Part shown: positions 55,854 to 64,000 of the stretch, in pieces | Layout of the letters: each line of letters starts with the position of its first letter | How positions within the stretch are numbered: position 1 is the first letter of the stretch | From: Rhabditoides inermis | Taxonomy: Eukaryota > Nematoda > Chromadorea > Rhabditida > Rhabditidae | Direction of reading: 5' to 3' | Assembly (NCBI GenBank): GCA_963966185.1 | Contig: CAWZYM010000177.1 | Coordinates: 89,025 to 153,024, forward strand | Length of the DNA: 64,000 nucleotides | Made by a program: the position numbers and the translations under genes | The notes under the pieces: model-generated | What the model saw: the letters and a program-made list of their open reading frames with translations, nothing else | Database searches by the model: none | What the model was told of the DNA's origin: nothing

Positions 55854-58125
55854 GGAGAGAGAGAGGTAGAGAGAGAGGGACCAAGACAGAGAGAGACAGA
55901 GATACATAGAAACAGAGAAAGAGACAGAGATGCAGGTTTGTATTAGTATTTGTAAACTTTTTATGCATGCGCTTTTGTTGAATTGGGTCAAGACAAACTG
56001 ACTCTTTACGCAAGTATTTTTTTAACAAGATAATTGAGTTAAGAGTTACTGTCCGAAGATGGGAACTGGTCATGTTATCTTCAGGCGCAACTTTGGCCGC
56101 GTGGCGGGTCTGGGCGAGGAGTTGAAGATGGGCGTGCTCATTCGAGCAGTCGAGGACCATCTCATCACACTCGACACACTCCATCCCGTCAGTCGGATTT
56201 TTTCTTCTTCTTTTTTCTTTCCGCAGTTGGAATACGGTGGATTGTTCGTTGATCTATTCCGATTTGTGAATCCTTGTATAAGCAGGGGATTCGATACTCT
56301 CAAGCTCACTCTATATCCGATAAGCACAGTTGTTTTATAGTTTCGTTCTTGTTTTGCACGGGTAATGGTGTCGCTGTGGTCTGAAGTTAGCACGTATTTA
56401 ATGATTGCAACATTGTTGATCCCAGCAGTAGTAAATAATTAAAAAAATATTGCAAATAACAAAAAAATCACCCTTCAGATGCGGAAGCTGGAGCTGGGTG
56501 TGGAGATGCGGCTGGCGCGTCTGTTCGAGAGGGGCAGGCGGGAGATGGGGGCACCCGGGGAGAGCTTCGATAAGGTACGGGGGGGGGGGAAGAGGGAGGG
56601 AGAGAGAGGAGGGAGGGAGGGGAGAGAGAAGGGAAATTGGGAGAGGTTCAGTTCTATTCTCGCAATAGGTCGCGCTCTGTGGGGTTGTTGGGGTAGATCA
56701 ATGTAAGAGACAGCTCGCAGCAATTTGATTGCAAAATAGAAAGCGAGCTGAAGTTGATTGTGATGGTAAGGTGTGGACGCATGAAAGTGTTAGGTTATTT
56801 CGTTTTGGAGCAGCTAATGGTTGGATTCTGAGGATGTTTTATGCGTAAGGGGAGCGCTACGGGGTCCCTCTCGTTTATGACTCTTATTCTCAACGATAAA
56901 TATGGGATTAGGGAATTTGTATTCAGTACTAACGACGGCGATATTCTCGACTCATTTCCTGAACTGAGCGTGGGAGAGTTGCATACGATAGCAAACGGAA
57001 TCGGGCGATAGTCAATATTTACCGATTTGAGTACGCATTGTTATTGGGCTTTGGTGATGAAAAAAAAAAGATTTATGAACTTTGGAGACTGGGAAGGATA
57101 TCGTTTTGTGAGATGTAGATTCACTGTAAACTGATGAAAAAAGATGATCAGCTGGTTCACTGCTAGATAAAGGTTCATCCCGAATCCCTATGTTTTTTTC
57201 ATGACATAACCGTGCTAGTTTATTATTAGCCATCACTCACGTAATGTAACAAGATGATGAAAAATACAATAACATAGAACTCAAAAATAACATATATTTG
57301 GAAAATTATTCTTTGTTTACAGCTGCAAGCTTTTCTGCGCGACAACGACAGTACCTTGAACGATGTGCACAGGTATATGCATTCTATTTTTTTGTGTTTC
57401 GAATTGTACCTACTTGGCTTGGCACATTTCGTTATCAATCAATCAATCAATCAATCGTTTATCCGGAATCGTTATATCTGAATATGACAACACAATCATG
57501 ATGATATGAAGCATACAGTAGTGCCTAAGATGCTTAGATACATAGGCTAACGCCGGGGAAAGACAGGTAGGCTGACGAGGTTAGTGGTGGAAAGACGATC
57601 CTCGATCGATAATCATTCTTGGACCATTAGAGTACTATTCTTGACGTGTAGAGCTCCGAGTTTTCCTTTGCTTCCATGTTATCCAGAATGTTTATACTCG
57701 CATGTCCCATTCACTTGTTGTTTAGTCGTCGCATTTGTTGCTGGTTTATTATTAGACCGGAGACACGCTTTCCACTGCACTATGACTAACTCCTATAGAA
57801 ATTGAGAAGAAATTGAGAAGAAGAAAAAAGAGAGTTACTAGCTCTTCAATTGTTGTGTTCGTCACGAACGGGTACGGTAACTAAGAGTGCTGCTTTTTCA
57901 AACCTGTTTATTCCGGCATTTGAAAAAACAAAAATAAATAAATAGTAAATAGGTTAGGCTGTTGCAGTTTGCGGATTCCAATTCACATTTAAGAAAGTTG
58001 AATGAATGTTGATTCTATCCCACAATAGCTATCTAGGTACAACATTTTTACATGTTACTCTTTTTTCTTTCAGGCGACTCGCCGGTACTCTCAACATAAC
58101 TCCTTCGAGTATTATCTACTTGTAG
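45463..58125 (+). CDS. BTB/POZ-like domain protein
   Basis: Ten exons: 45463-45558, 46282-46395, 46438-46498, 53116-53204, 54031-54114, 54202-54299, 56085-56187, 56479-56574, 57323-57372, 58074-58125. They total 843 nt (280 residues), all phases matching. Residues 1-115 form a beta-rich N-terminal region (TFQLFHVTVE, VSVSVRPVEEGVAVLVDFRV, QVHVCHFEGTGPVHFEC), possibly MATH-like. Residues about 117-210 resemble a BTB fold: QVLCGPHSFFVDARRLADLG (strand and first helices), DPERLKCLLHTTAAFGEVLV, then VAGLGEELKMGVLIRAVEDH (A4/A5 helices). A basic helical tail follows. Nematodes have many BTB and MATH-BTB proteins acting as Cullin-3 adaptors; assignment here is by pattern only. ATG directly follows TCTCTCGCAG, fitting trans-splicing. 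Intron 3 (6.6 kb) contains the gene 47055-50485 and several elements; introns 5-9 also hold repeats. Confidence 0.6.
47055..50485 (-). CDS. Nested secreted cysteine-rich protein, probably GPI-anchored
   Basis: Minus-strand gene inside intron 3 of the BTB-like gene. Exon 1 (50485-50405) is a signal peptide, MRPIPLSLLLLLLASTALYY. Exon 2 (50339-50229) reads PQELDEYTKRAYMKPDKP and TDVCIEDIY. Exon 3 (49621-49197) is cysteine-rich (VCSKEVV, SCSKYCLESANC, then AKPKNGQPQWGAY and MTCLFDKD before a GTATGT donor). To stay in frame it needs a very short intron (about 32 nt, near 49387-49427) or an indel. A further 45-nt in-frame intron is possible near 49515. The last exons lie at 47373-47055 (ACYALAEGGRYSYGCKKGR, then after a 46-50 nt intron a C-terminus). 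One frame ends SPFLTLAILLSCILLI then stop, as in a GPI-attachment signal; a rival frame gives ATCTNTEKCMCNTILC, a Ly6/ET-like pattern. Family unresolved. The intron between 49196 and 47374 is mostly a Helitron-like element. Confidence 0.55.
47425..49179 (+). mobile_element. Helitron-like element in the nested gene's intron
   Basis: The 5' end TTCTCTTTCGAAAAG follows an A. The 3' end has two GC hairpins (about 49120-49136 and 49156-49174) and TCAA before a T (49180). An inverted repeat of about 120 bp lies near the 5' end (47425-47548 and 47690-47813), the same layout as the elements at 11998-14511 and 55085-56033. The 3' part matches 8700-9201, including a short (GTC)n. No coding. No empty site is available to prove the ends. 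Confidence 0.5.
51018..51365. mobile_element. 348-bp foldback MITE
   Basis: Left TGATCAATGTTGTCTATGAT with GCGGAGCACGT and right ACGTGCTCCGC with ATCATAGACAACATTGATCA are inverted repeats of about 50 bp. The interior has no coding. Target duplication not resolved. Confidence 0.65.
51740..52263 (-). mobile_element. Internally deleted LINE fragment
   Basis: Minus-strand frames show a piece resembling the entry to the reverse-transcriptase domain (PLPEFTAEEIRRVLVLMKR). This runs directly into a piece resembling the C-terminal end of LINE ORF2 (WRFASRIMTSNDDGWTRRVF, GKPGRPHLQWSDEFKKK). The catalytic RT core is missing. The right side is cut by the tRNA-bearing transposon at 52267. Confidence 0.6.
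52449..52516 (+). ncRNA. tRNA-like sequence in left arm of transposon copy 2
   Basis: A-box TGGCTTAGTGG and perfect B-box GGTTCGAGTCC, with a CTGTCAG loop reminiscent of tRNA-Asp but a mispaired anticodon stem. A potential Pol III promoter; a functional tRNA is unlikely. Confidence 0.55.
52809..52877 (-). ncRNA. tRNA-like sequence in right arm of transposon copy 2
   Basis: Nearly identical inverted copy of 52449-52516, with the same A- and B-boxes. The element's two tRNA-like units point inward toward each other. Confidence 0.55.
53615..53775. mobile_element. Short MITE of the GCGGTCAG family
   Basis: Inverted ends near GCGCGGTCAGACTCGA and TTGAGTCTGACCTC, about 160 bp, AT-rich interior. 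It lies in intron 4 of the BTB-like gene. Related to the element at 25355-25545. Confidence 0.5.
54926..55078 (+). repeat. 150-bp dispersed repeat, copy 4
   Basis: Near-full copy in intron 6 of the BTB-like gene, ending about 7 bases before the Helitron-like element that starts at 55085. Another partial copy is at 56655-56725. Confidence 0.75.
55085..56033 (-). mobile_element. Helitron-like element in intron 6 of the BTB-like gene
   Basis: Minus-strand 5' end TTATCTTGTTAAAAAAATAC (from 56033). 3' end hairpin gagagggcgc/gcgccctctc then CTAA (55088-55085). It is bordered by A (55084) and T (56034). An inverted repeat of about 110 bp lies near the 5' end (55620-55735, 55930-56033). 949 bp, non-autonomous, 51 bases from the exon 7 acceptor. 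Confidence 0.6.
57440..57690 (-). mobile_element. LINE 3' fragment
   Basis: Reverse complement of 19145-19395, beginning with (TCAA)n at 57438-57455, in intron 9 of the BTB-like gene. Only 3' sequence remains. Confidence 0.6.
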
Positions 58126-59222
58126 AGATCGAAGGAGAGGGAGGAAGAAGAGGAAGGATTGGAGAGAGATACTTCTAGGTTTTTGATATGTGCAAAGTGT
58201 TTTGTAGGCACTGTATGGAATCGATCCCGGTTGATAGTGTGTTGTTTCGGGTTATTTTTTGATCATTGTGGTCTCTTTCTACATGATAAATGGATTTTCT
58301 TCTTTGTTTTGTATGTAACCCATTCGCCCATGTAATTCTAGCGTTACTATTTACAACATACTCCATGAATATTCCTGACCATATATGTAGTGCAGTGAGA
58401 GAATCCTGCGTATCCTGGGTATAATGAGCTGCACCTTGGCAAAAAAAAGCAAGGGCGGATTCCCACTATTTTTGTAATATTCTATATATGTTCTTGTTCA
58501 TGCCCTCTTCAAAGTGACTTGATTTCAGTCGCACTTACATGTTCTCTATTGTGAACATTCTTCATGATTCACCATTTTCTCTCATCGCACGGCATTGGCT
58601 TTGTTTTGCCGCTTGTTTTGTTGCCAAATTTAGCGCTGCGTTCAGAATGAACGTATTGAACCGCGGTGTTTTGTGTAGTTGTTATAGTTTTGTGTTGCAA
58701 CTCATTTGAATATGTGATTTCGAATAGGTTTTGACATGTGACATCAGCCCTAATTATAAATGTCCTGTGACTTGCCCTTTTGTGGGCGTATCTCTCTTCC
58801 TTTGTAATGTCACATTATAATATAAACTTTTATATTGAAAAGGCTAAGGTGAGCGCGTCCTTTTCACATTTGGCCGCGATTTGCCCTGTATTAGCGTTCA
58901 TATTCTTTTCGATCTGAAATGCGACAAATATGTCACAGTAATCTACGACCTATATTGTTCATGACTCTCACAAATATTAAGAACATTATAAATATTATTC
59001 ATTACTTTTGCACTATTTTAATACAACAAACCTGCAATAGTCCCTCGAAAATTATCTAACAAAGAAAAATTCTTCTTTTTTTAATACATTGTATCTCACA
59101 ATTTCCGCTTGCTTTTATCTTCTTTTTTTCTTCGAAAAACTATCATTTCGATACGCAAAGATTGAAATATGCAAAAAACGCATAGTGAAAATCTGATACA
59201 AATTGCAAATTGCCTGGAAAAA
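58126..59222. other. 3' flank of the BTB-like gene, no gene seen
   Basis: No canonical AATAAA within 400 bases of the stop. A possible variant is TATAAA at about 58819-58825. AT-rich and featureless otherwise. Confidence 0.4.
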
Positions 59223-59226
59223 TTAA

Positions 59227-60465
59227 AGGGAGTGTACACTCTGAATTACAACCAGCGCGGCAGCGCTGGTTGGTTTGTGTTAACCCTAGTCGCGCGCTAG
59301 AATCGGCAAAAGGCGATTGAACGAAAGGTTCCTTAGAATCTTTACGAGAACAATGTGATGCTGATAAATGTTATCAGAATGTCAGAAAATGGTTAAGTTT
59401 CGATTTTGGTAACGCTAGCTGTTGTAGGAAGCGAGATACGCGCGCGCGCCCCCTGAGGGGCAGGCAATCCCCCGTGTACGGAACGTTTTCTCGGGGGGGG
59501 GGGGGGGTGGCGCGCACCGGCTGCCCCCAGCAGACAGGAGGTGCACTATCCGCACTGCCTGTGGTTTGCACTGATATCGTTTAGATCGCGGGCTCTGCCG
59601 TGCGCACAGTAGTGTTGTGGTTAGCGATTGCGCCCGTTGAGACACATGGCTCGAGTTCGGTTCCGGCTGGCGGCGAACCTTTTGTAATATATGATTTTAC
59701 ATAGAAATGACATTGGAATTGTAAATTTTCCCATCAGCATTACCTAAACTCTTTTTTGCAAGTTTTATACAATTTTGGACTCAACAAGGTGAGTGAACTG
59801 TTGGATTTCTTTAAAAAAAATGTTTTGTAGTTCATGTTAATGTAGAAAGATTTATATGAAATCCAATAAAAGTACATTCATTATCTTTTAAAAGGACTTC
59901 CGTAAGAGAAGAGTTTGTGTTACTCAATGTAATGCAACAAAAGCTCATGCATTTTATCAATCGAAATAGTACACAAACCTGCTCCAATAGTTCAACAAGT
60001 TATATATAATCGATCGGATACCGAAATTTCCCGACATACAACATTTGCTCGCATTAGTTTTTATTGCAGAAAGAGCAGGTTTGTTTACTATTTCGATTGA
60101 TAAAATGCATGAGCTTTTGTTGCATTACATTGAGTAACACAAACTCTTCTCTTACGGAAGTCCTTTTAAAAGATAATTTCGAAGTTGAGTTAACACTAGG
60201 ATGTGAAAATATGATGAAAATGATGCACTTTTGCCAATACAACTATGTGTCGGAGATACCTTTAAGTCTGCGAAAAGTTATGTCAAACATTGAAAATTGG
60301 CACCAATTGGCACCAATTTCTGCATTTTGACACATTTTGCGCTCAATTTTTATCGACTTGCCGGCATTTTCAACAAATAGTTATACTGGCAAAACTCCAT
60401 AGTTTTCATCATTCTTTCACATACCGGTACTAACTCAACTTCGAAATTCAGAGTGTACACTCCCT
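59227..60465. mobile_element. TTAA-flanked MITE containing a Helitron-like element
   Basis: Inverted ends AGGGAGTGTACACTCTGAAT and ATTCAGAGTGTACACTCCCT, flanked by TTAA on both sides (59223-59226, 60466-60469), as piggyBac-type elements are. The left terminal repeat is split at 59245/60177 by the Helitron-like element; removing it restores a 308-bp MITE with about 35-bp terminal repeats. Confidence 0.75.
59246..60176 (-). mobile_element. Helitron-like element, sibling of 11998-14511
   Basis: 931 bp, nearly identical to the unit B copy minus its Tc1-like insert. The empty site is reconstructed from the opposite terminal repeat of the host MITE (GAATTTCGAAG), showing insertion between A and T without duplication. 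Minus-strand 5' end TTATCTTTTAAAAGG, 3' hairpin CCAGCGCTGCCGCGCTGG then TTGTAA. Confidence 0.7.
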
Positions 60466-60469
60466 TTAA

Positions 60470-60988
60470 TTGTATATTATGGATATTTTATTTTTATAAA
60501 AAAACACGTACACGGTATACTGACTGCTATTGACAGGCAATGTGACAGGTAGGTAGCACCGAAATTAGAACAAAATCAATAAAATATTTTTTATCTTCCC
60601 GGCGCTACTCTGTGAATAATTGTTCCGAGTTATGATCACAAAATTCAAATTCGGATAAATGTGGAACTTGAATTGAATTGTCAGCTTTGTAAATGCTGCA
60701 CTTTCTCACATTTTCAAGTGTCTCGGGTGATTCAGCATTTTTGTCGCGTGACATTCAATTATTCTGCGTGTAGCTTCCCGCTAATGCATGGCGTTTTGTT
60801 CATATTCGACACTTTTCAAAACACTGTTAAAAACCGGATTAGAAAAGTGTGTACTCGTGCTCATAACTTTCTATTTTCGTCTTTTTCTGTCTGGCAAATG
60901 TTTGGCCAGGGTTACTGGATACTGGATACGGACACGAGTATCACAATCATCCCGTCAATGTGAACGTGGTTGGGCCAACAGCGTACCT

Positions 60989-61023
<35 letters not shown>

Positions 61024-61665
61024 GGTCTCTGTCTCGCTCTTGCTCTTTTTTTTCTTACTGAACGGACGACACCCCGTCATTTTTGGAATCCTCTCAGTAA
61101 ATCCCATAAGGAAATGGTATTGTGTTTTGTGTTATCGGTTTTTCGTGTTTTTTCGTGCACATATTGCGGGATTACTCACGTTTTTGGTCGTGTAACTCAT
61201 TTTACGCTAAAGATCTCAGCTCCAATATATCAACCAAAACAGTAGCTATAGTATGAGAATCATTAATCTTTCTCTCATAAGACAATAACTGTTATCTTTA
61301 CATATGTATTACCTCATTTATCAGTGTAATGTTATTTGGTGGTCTATACCCACATTGCATTAATCCAATGTGACTGATTTCCGACCGGGAGAAGGAGACA
61401 TATGGAGACAAACAGAGAGAGAAAGAGAGAGAGAGAGAGAAGAGAGCCAGTGAGAACAATGAACCAATGGATTCATTGTCACATTAGAAACCCGACTGTT
61501 TTTCGCTGTCTCTATTTCTCATACTCATACATCCCGTACACCGTACACTCAGTGGCGTCATTATCCCTGCCGCCGCCGCCGCCGCCGCTACTCTTCTCTC
61601 TCTCTCTCTCTCTCTCCCCTGTGTCCGTTCCCCTCTCTTCCCTCTCTATCTTTCCCTCTCCTCTT

Positions 61666-61730
<65 letters not shown>

Positions 61731-63810
61731 TTCTCTCCCCCCTTTCCGAATACCTACAGATGATTATGCAGGAATGCAGGACCTTTCGATGTCATACTCA
61801 CATATCTCCTTCATTATTCGTACCCTGTACATTGCTGCACATATCTATTTTCAACGTTTCTGCACTCTGCACGATTATGTTGCGTAGAACGCTCTTATTA
61901 TCCTGGCAACCTCATAATAAGTTGTAGTTTTTGCCGTCTACTTTGGACAATGCGCTTGGGTTTGTTATTTTCTATTTTCAACTTGCTCCAGCGTAGGCGT
62001 ATTTTCATTTTTTTCTTCATTATCATACTTCCTGCTTCATACATGTTTCTAACTTCAAAGCAAAAACAAACTGAATGAAACACCGTAATTAGTTGACACT
62101 GGCTACAACTTGTTTCTATTTTGAAATACTCACGCACACCCACACTCGCATTCTCACGTTTTCGGAGTGCTCTTTCAGAAAGACAAAGGTCTTGGGTATT
62201 CGGGGAAGGCCCTAGGATGAGGCATGAGGGGGAGGGAGCGCGTCTGGAATACCAAACATCGAACGACCGTGCTAGCTTTGCTGTTTCAGTTAGCATTGTG
62301 CATAATGGATAGTGAAGTAAAAGAAGTGGAAAAAGACAGCAGAAATATCGCTGTTCCGAGATAAACATGCCCTTTTGTAGCGTATTTTGCTTCCATTATC
62401 AAGTTCACAGTCAACACGTGTTTTCGTTGTATGATTGGTCATTTCAGCGACCATTAAAAGAGCATTCCACTCTGAACATTGCTTAGAAAATTCCACTCTG
62501 AACATTGCTTAGAAAATTCCACTCTGAACAGTGATATAAGGTTAAAATACGATAATCTTTCGGAAATATAAAAAAAAAACTAAAATAAACGAAACATCTG
62601 AAAACTCGTTGCAAATGTTTTACTTTGTAGTAAGAAATACTGTTCTCGAGTGGAGGCTTGATCTCTCTCACGTTTTTCTCATTACACTTTTATAACTACA
62701 CTTTTAAAATTTCGCGTTTTTTACTTGCGCTGTTCTTTATTTTTAACAAATAGTTTATTCATGAAAGTGGTTGTTTTTGGACCTTCAAACACATGCCCGA
62801 AATTCAGAGATGTATGATGTTTCTTCAATAATACACAATGTTATCATCAAATCTATATCTAATTGTATTATTGTAAAATACTTCACAACTCCCACAACAA
62901 GTCTTCAAGTGTTGCCTTTTATGACTTCATAAAAAGGATTCACTATTGTTTTGTTTTGATTACAATGTAGACGTAGAGGATAGACATAAGTGAGTAGCAG
63001 ACTTGTTATCATTGTTTAGGTAGAACATAGTAAACACGCTTACGAATGCTAGTGCACAATTCATGACGTATTTTATAGAAGTTTCAGTTGGCTTATGCAA
63101 GTCTGACCGTATATTTTGCTATATTTTGTTTTATTTTATATTTTATAGCTTTATCTTTTTTTTATTTATCTTTTACACAACTTTCAGCTATATTCTGTTC
63201 GCACGCACTTTAGTGGGCTAATCACGCCTTCGGTTGCTGCACTTTGTAGCTGTTCACAATTTCTTTTGCACTCGGATTGTTGAAGAAGTTGAAGAAGTGT
63301 TCACGTTCTCTTAGGAGATTATTTTGTAGGACTAGCCAAGGCAAGTGTGTGTTTTTTTAACTTTGTTGTTTTTATATTTACTTTGTTCCATATTATCTCT
63401 CTCTCTCTCTCTATCTCTATCGCTCTCTTTCTGTTTATGTTGTTGTTGTTGATGTCCAATGATGCAGCTTTGTCATGTTACCAGAGTTTTTTGCTCGTCG
63501 CAAATCCGACTCATAGGAAAACGCCTCGAAAATGCGATGCAAACATATGGTTCTCGAAGATGCTGGTACGAAATACTAACTTTTTTCTATACACATTACC
63601 GTAATTAAAGCCAGGAGAATCACAGTTCTTCTCTCTTTCTCGAAATCATTTTTCATTCTCGTTCTGCGAATGTGTCACATTTTGGGCTTCTTTTATCAGA
63701 TTGCATTATTTATGATATAGCTTTTTCCCCTGGTTTTCCGGGTTACTTTTATTATACGCGAGACTTCCTCATTTGATTAGACTTGATGGAATAGCTGCGT
63801 ACGTTCTTCT

Positions 63811-63844
<34 letters not shown>

Positions 63845-64000
63845 TCCTTCCTTTCTAGTACAGGCTATTGTATATAATTTAGCTATAGTAGCCTGTATGT
63901 CCTTTGTACTAGTACACACTTGTTTATGAGTATATGTACTTGCATCAGTTGCAGTCATGTGAAGGACATTGCAGATAGAAAATTACGAACTTTTCCCAGT
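60470..64000. other. Gene-free 3' end of the window
   Basis: No exon with convincing composition and splice signals was found on either strand. It contains CT microsatellites (60991-61022, 61594-61617, 61670-61729, 63397-63410, 63815-63841), a CCG run (about 61570-61588) and a three-copy 26-bp direct repeat ATTCCACTCTGAACA near 62463-62530. The ORFs seen are repeat translations or chance. Confidence 0.45.

Noticed and set aside
61898..62368. 156-codon minus-strand ORF
   Set aside because: AT-rich region, no domain, no splice signals, composition like surrounding non-coding sequence.

Overview
The window is eukaryotic and most likely from a nematode. It holds multi-exon genes with short phase-consistent introns (GTGAGT/GTGGGT-type donors, TTTCAG/TTGCAG-type acceptors). 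The gene families, cysteine-rich secreted proteins and many CTACAGTA-type intronic motifs fit a nematode. Assignment below that level is not possible from sequence alone. There are no operon-like bacterial features, rRNAs or CRISPR arrays. Most long ORFs are microsatellite or minisatellite translations and were ignored. Gene models were built by hand from splice signals and reading-frame continuity.

Layout. 1-18600: a CT-rich satellite and a Helitron 3' end, then a tandem segmental duplication. Unit A (about 2310-8310) and unit B (about 9370-17708) each carry a copy of a secreted cysteine-rich protein gene (+) and the 3' end of a minus-strand gene with a C-terminal membrane segment. Copy A is broken late by a transposon and copy B lacks its 5' exons. 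21153-23581 (+): a complete 142-residue single-pass membrane protein of unknown family. 26475-33218 (+): a ten-exon, 359-residue C2H2 zinc-finger protein with a C-terminal coiled coil. 33747-38772 (-): a ten-exon HAD phosphatase of the LHPP/HDHD2 type, 263 residues, tail-to-tail with the zinc-finger gene. 39659-44631 (+): an eleven-exon AMPK beta subunit, 300 residues, divergently arranged from the phosphatase. 45463-58125 (+): a ten-exon, 280-residue BTB-like protein. Its 6.6-kb third intron contains a complete minus-strand gene (47055-50485) for a secreted, cysteine-rich, probably GPI-anchored protein. 58126-64000: no gene seen.

Mobile DNA dominates the rest. Comparing paralogous filled and empty sites fixed several element boundaries exactly: (i) two transposons whose long terminal inverted repeats carry tRNA-like genes (3795-4874, 52267-53059; 3-bp target duplications); (ii) Helitron-like elements inserted between A and T (11998-14511, 55085-56033, 59246-60176, probably 47425-49179, plus 3' ends at 1211 and 9201); (iii) a palindromic Tc1-like element nested in one of these (12191-13770); (iv) foldback elements whose arms are 8-bp minisatellites (37203-38425, about 5140-5430, and introns of the duplicated genes); (v) a 492-bp element with a 10-bp target duplication; (vi) a truncated LINE carrying a nested tRNA-derived SINE.

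The recognisable conserved genes (AMPK beta, LHPP-like phosphatase, zinc-finger and BTB-like proteins) look like ordinary metazoan housekeeping or regulatory genes, and no shared pathway can be claimed. The best candidates for something undescribed are the tRNA-bearing inverted-repeat transposons and the minisatellite-armed foldback elements.
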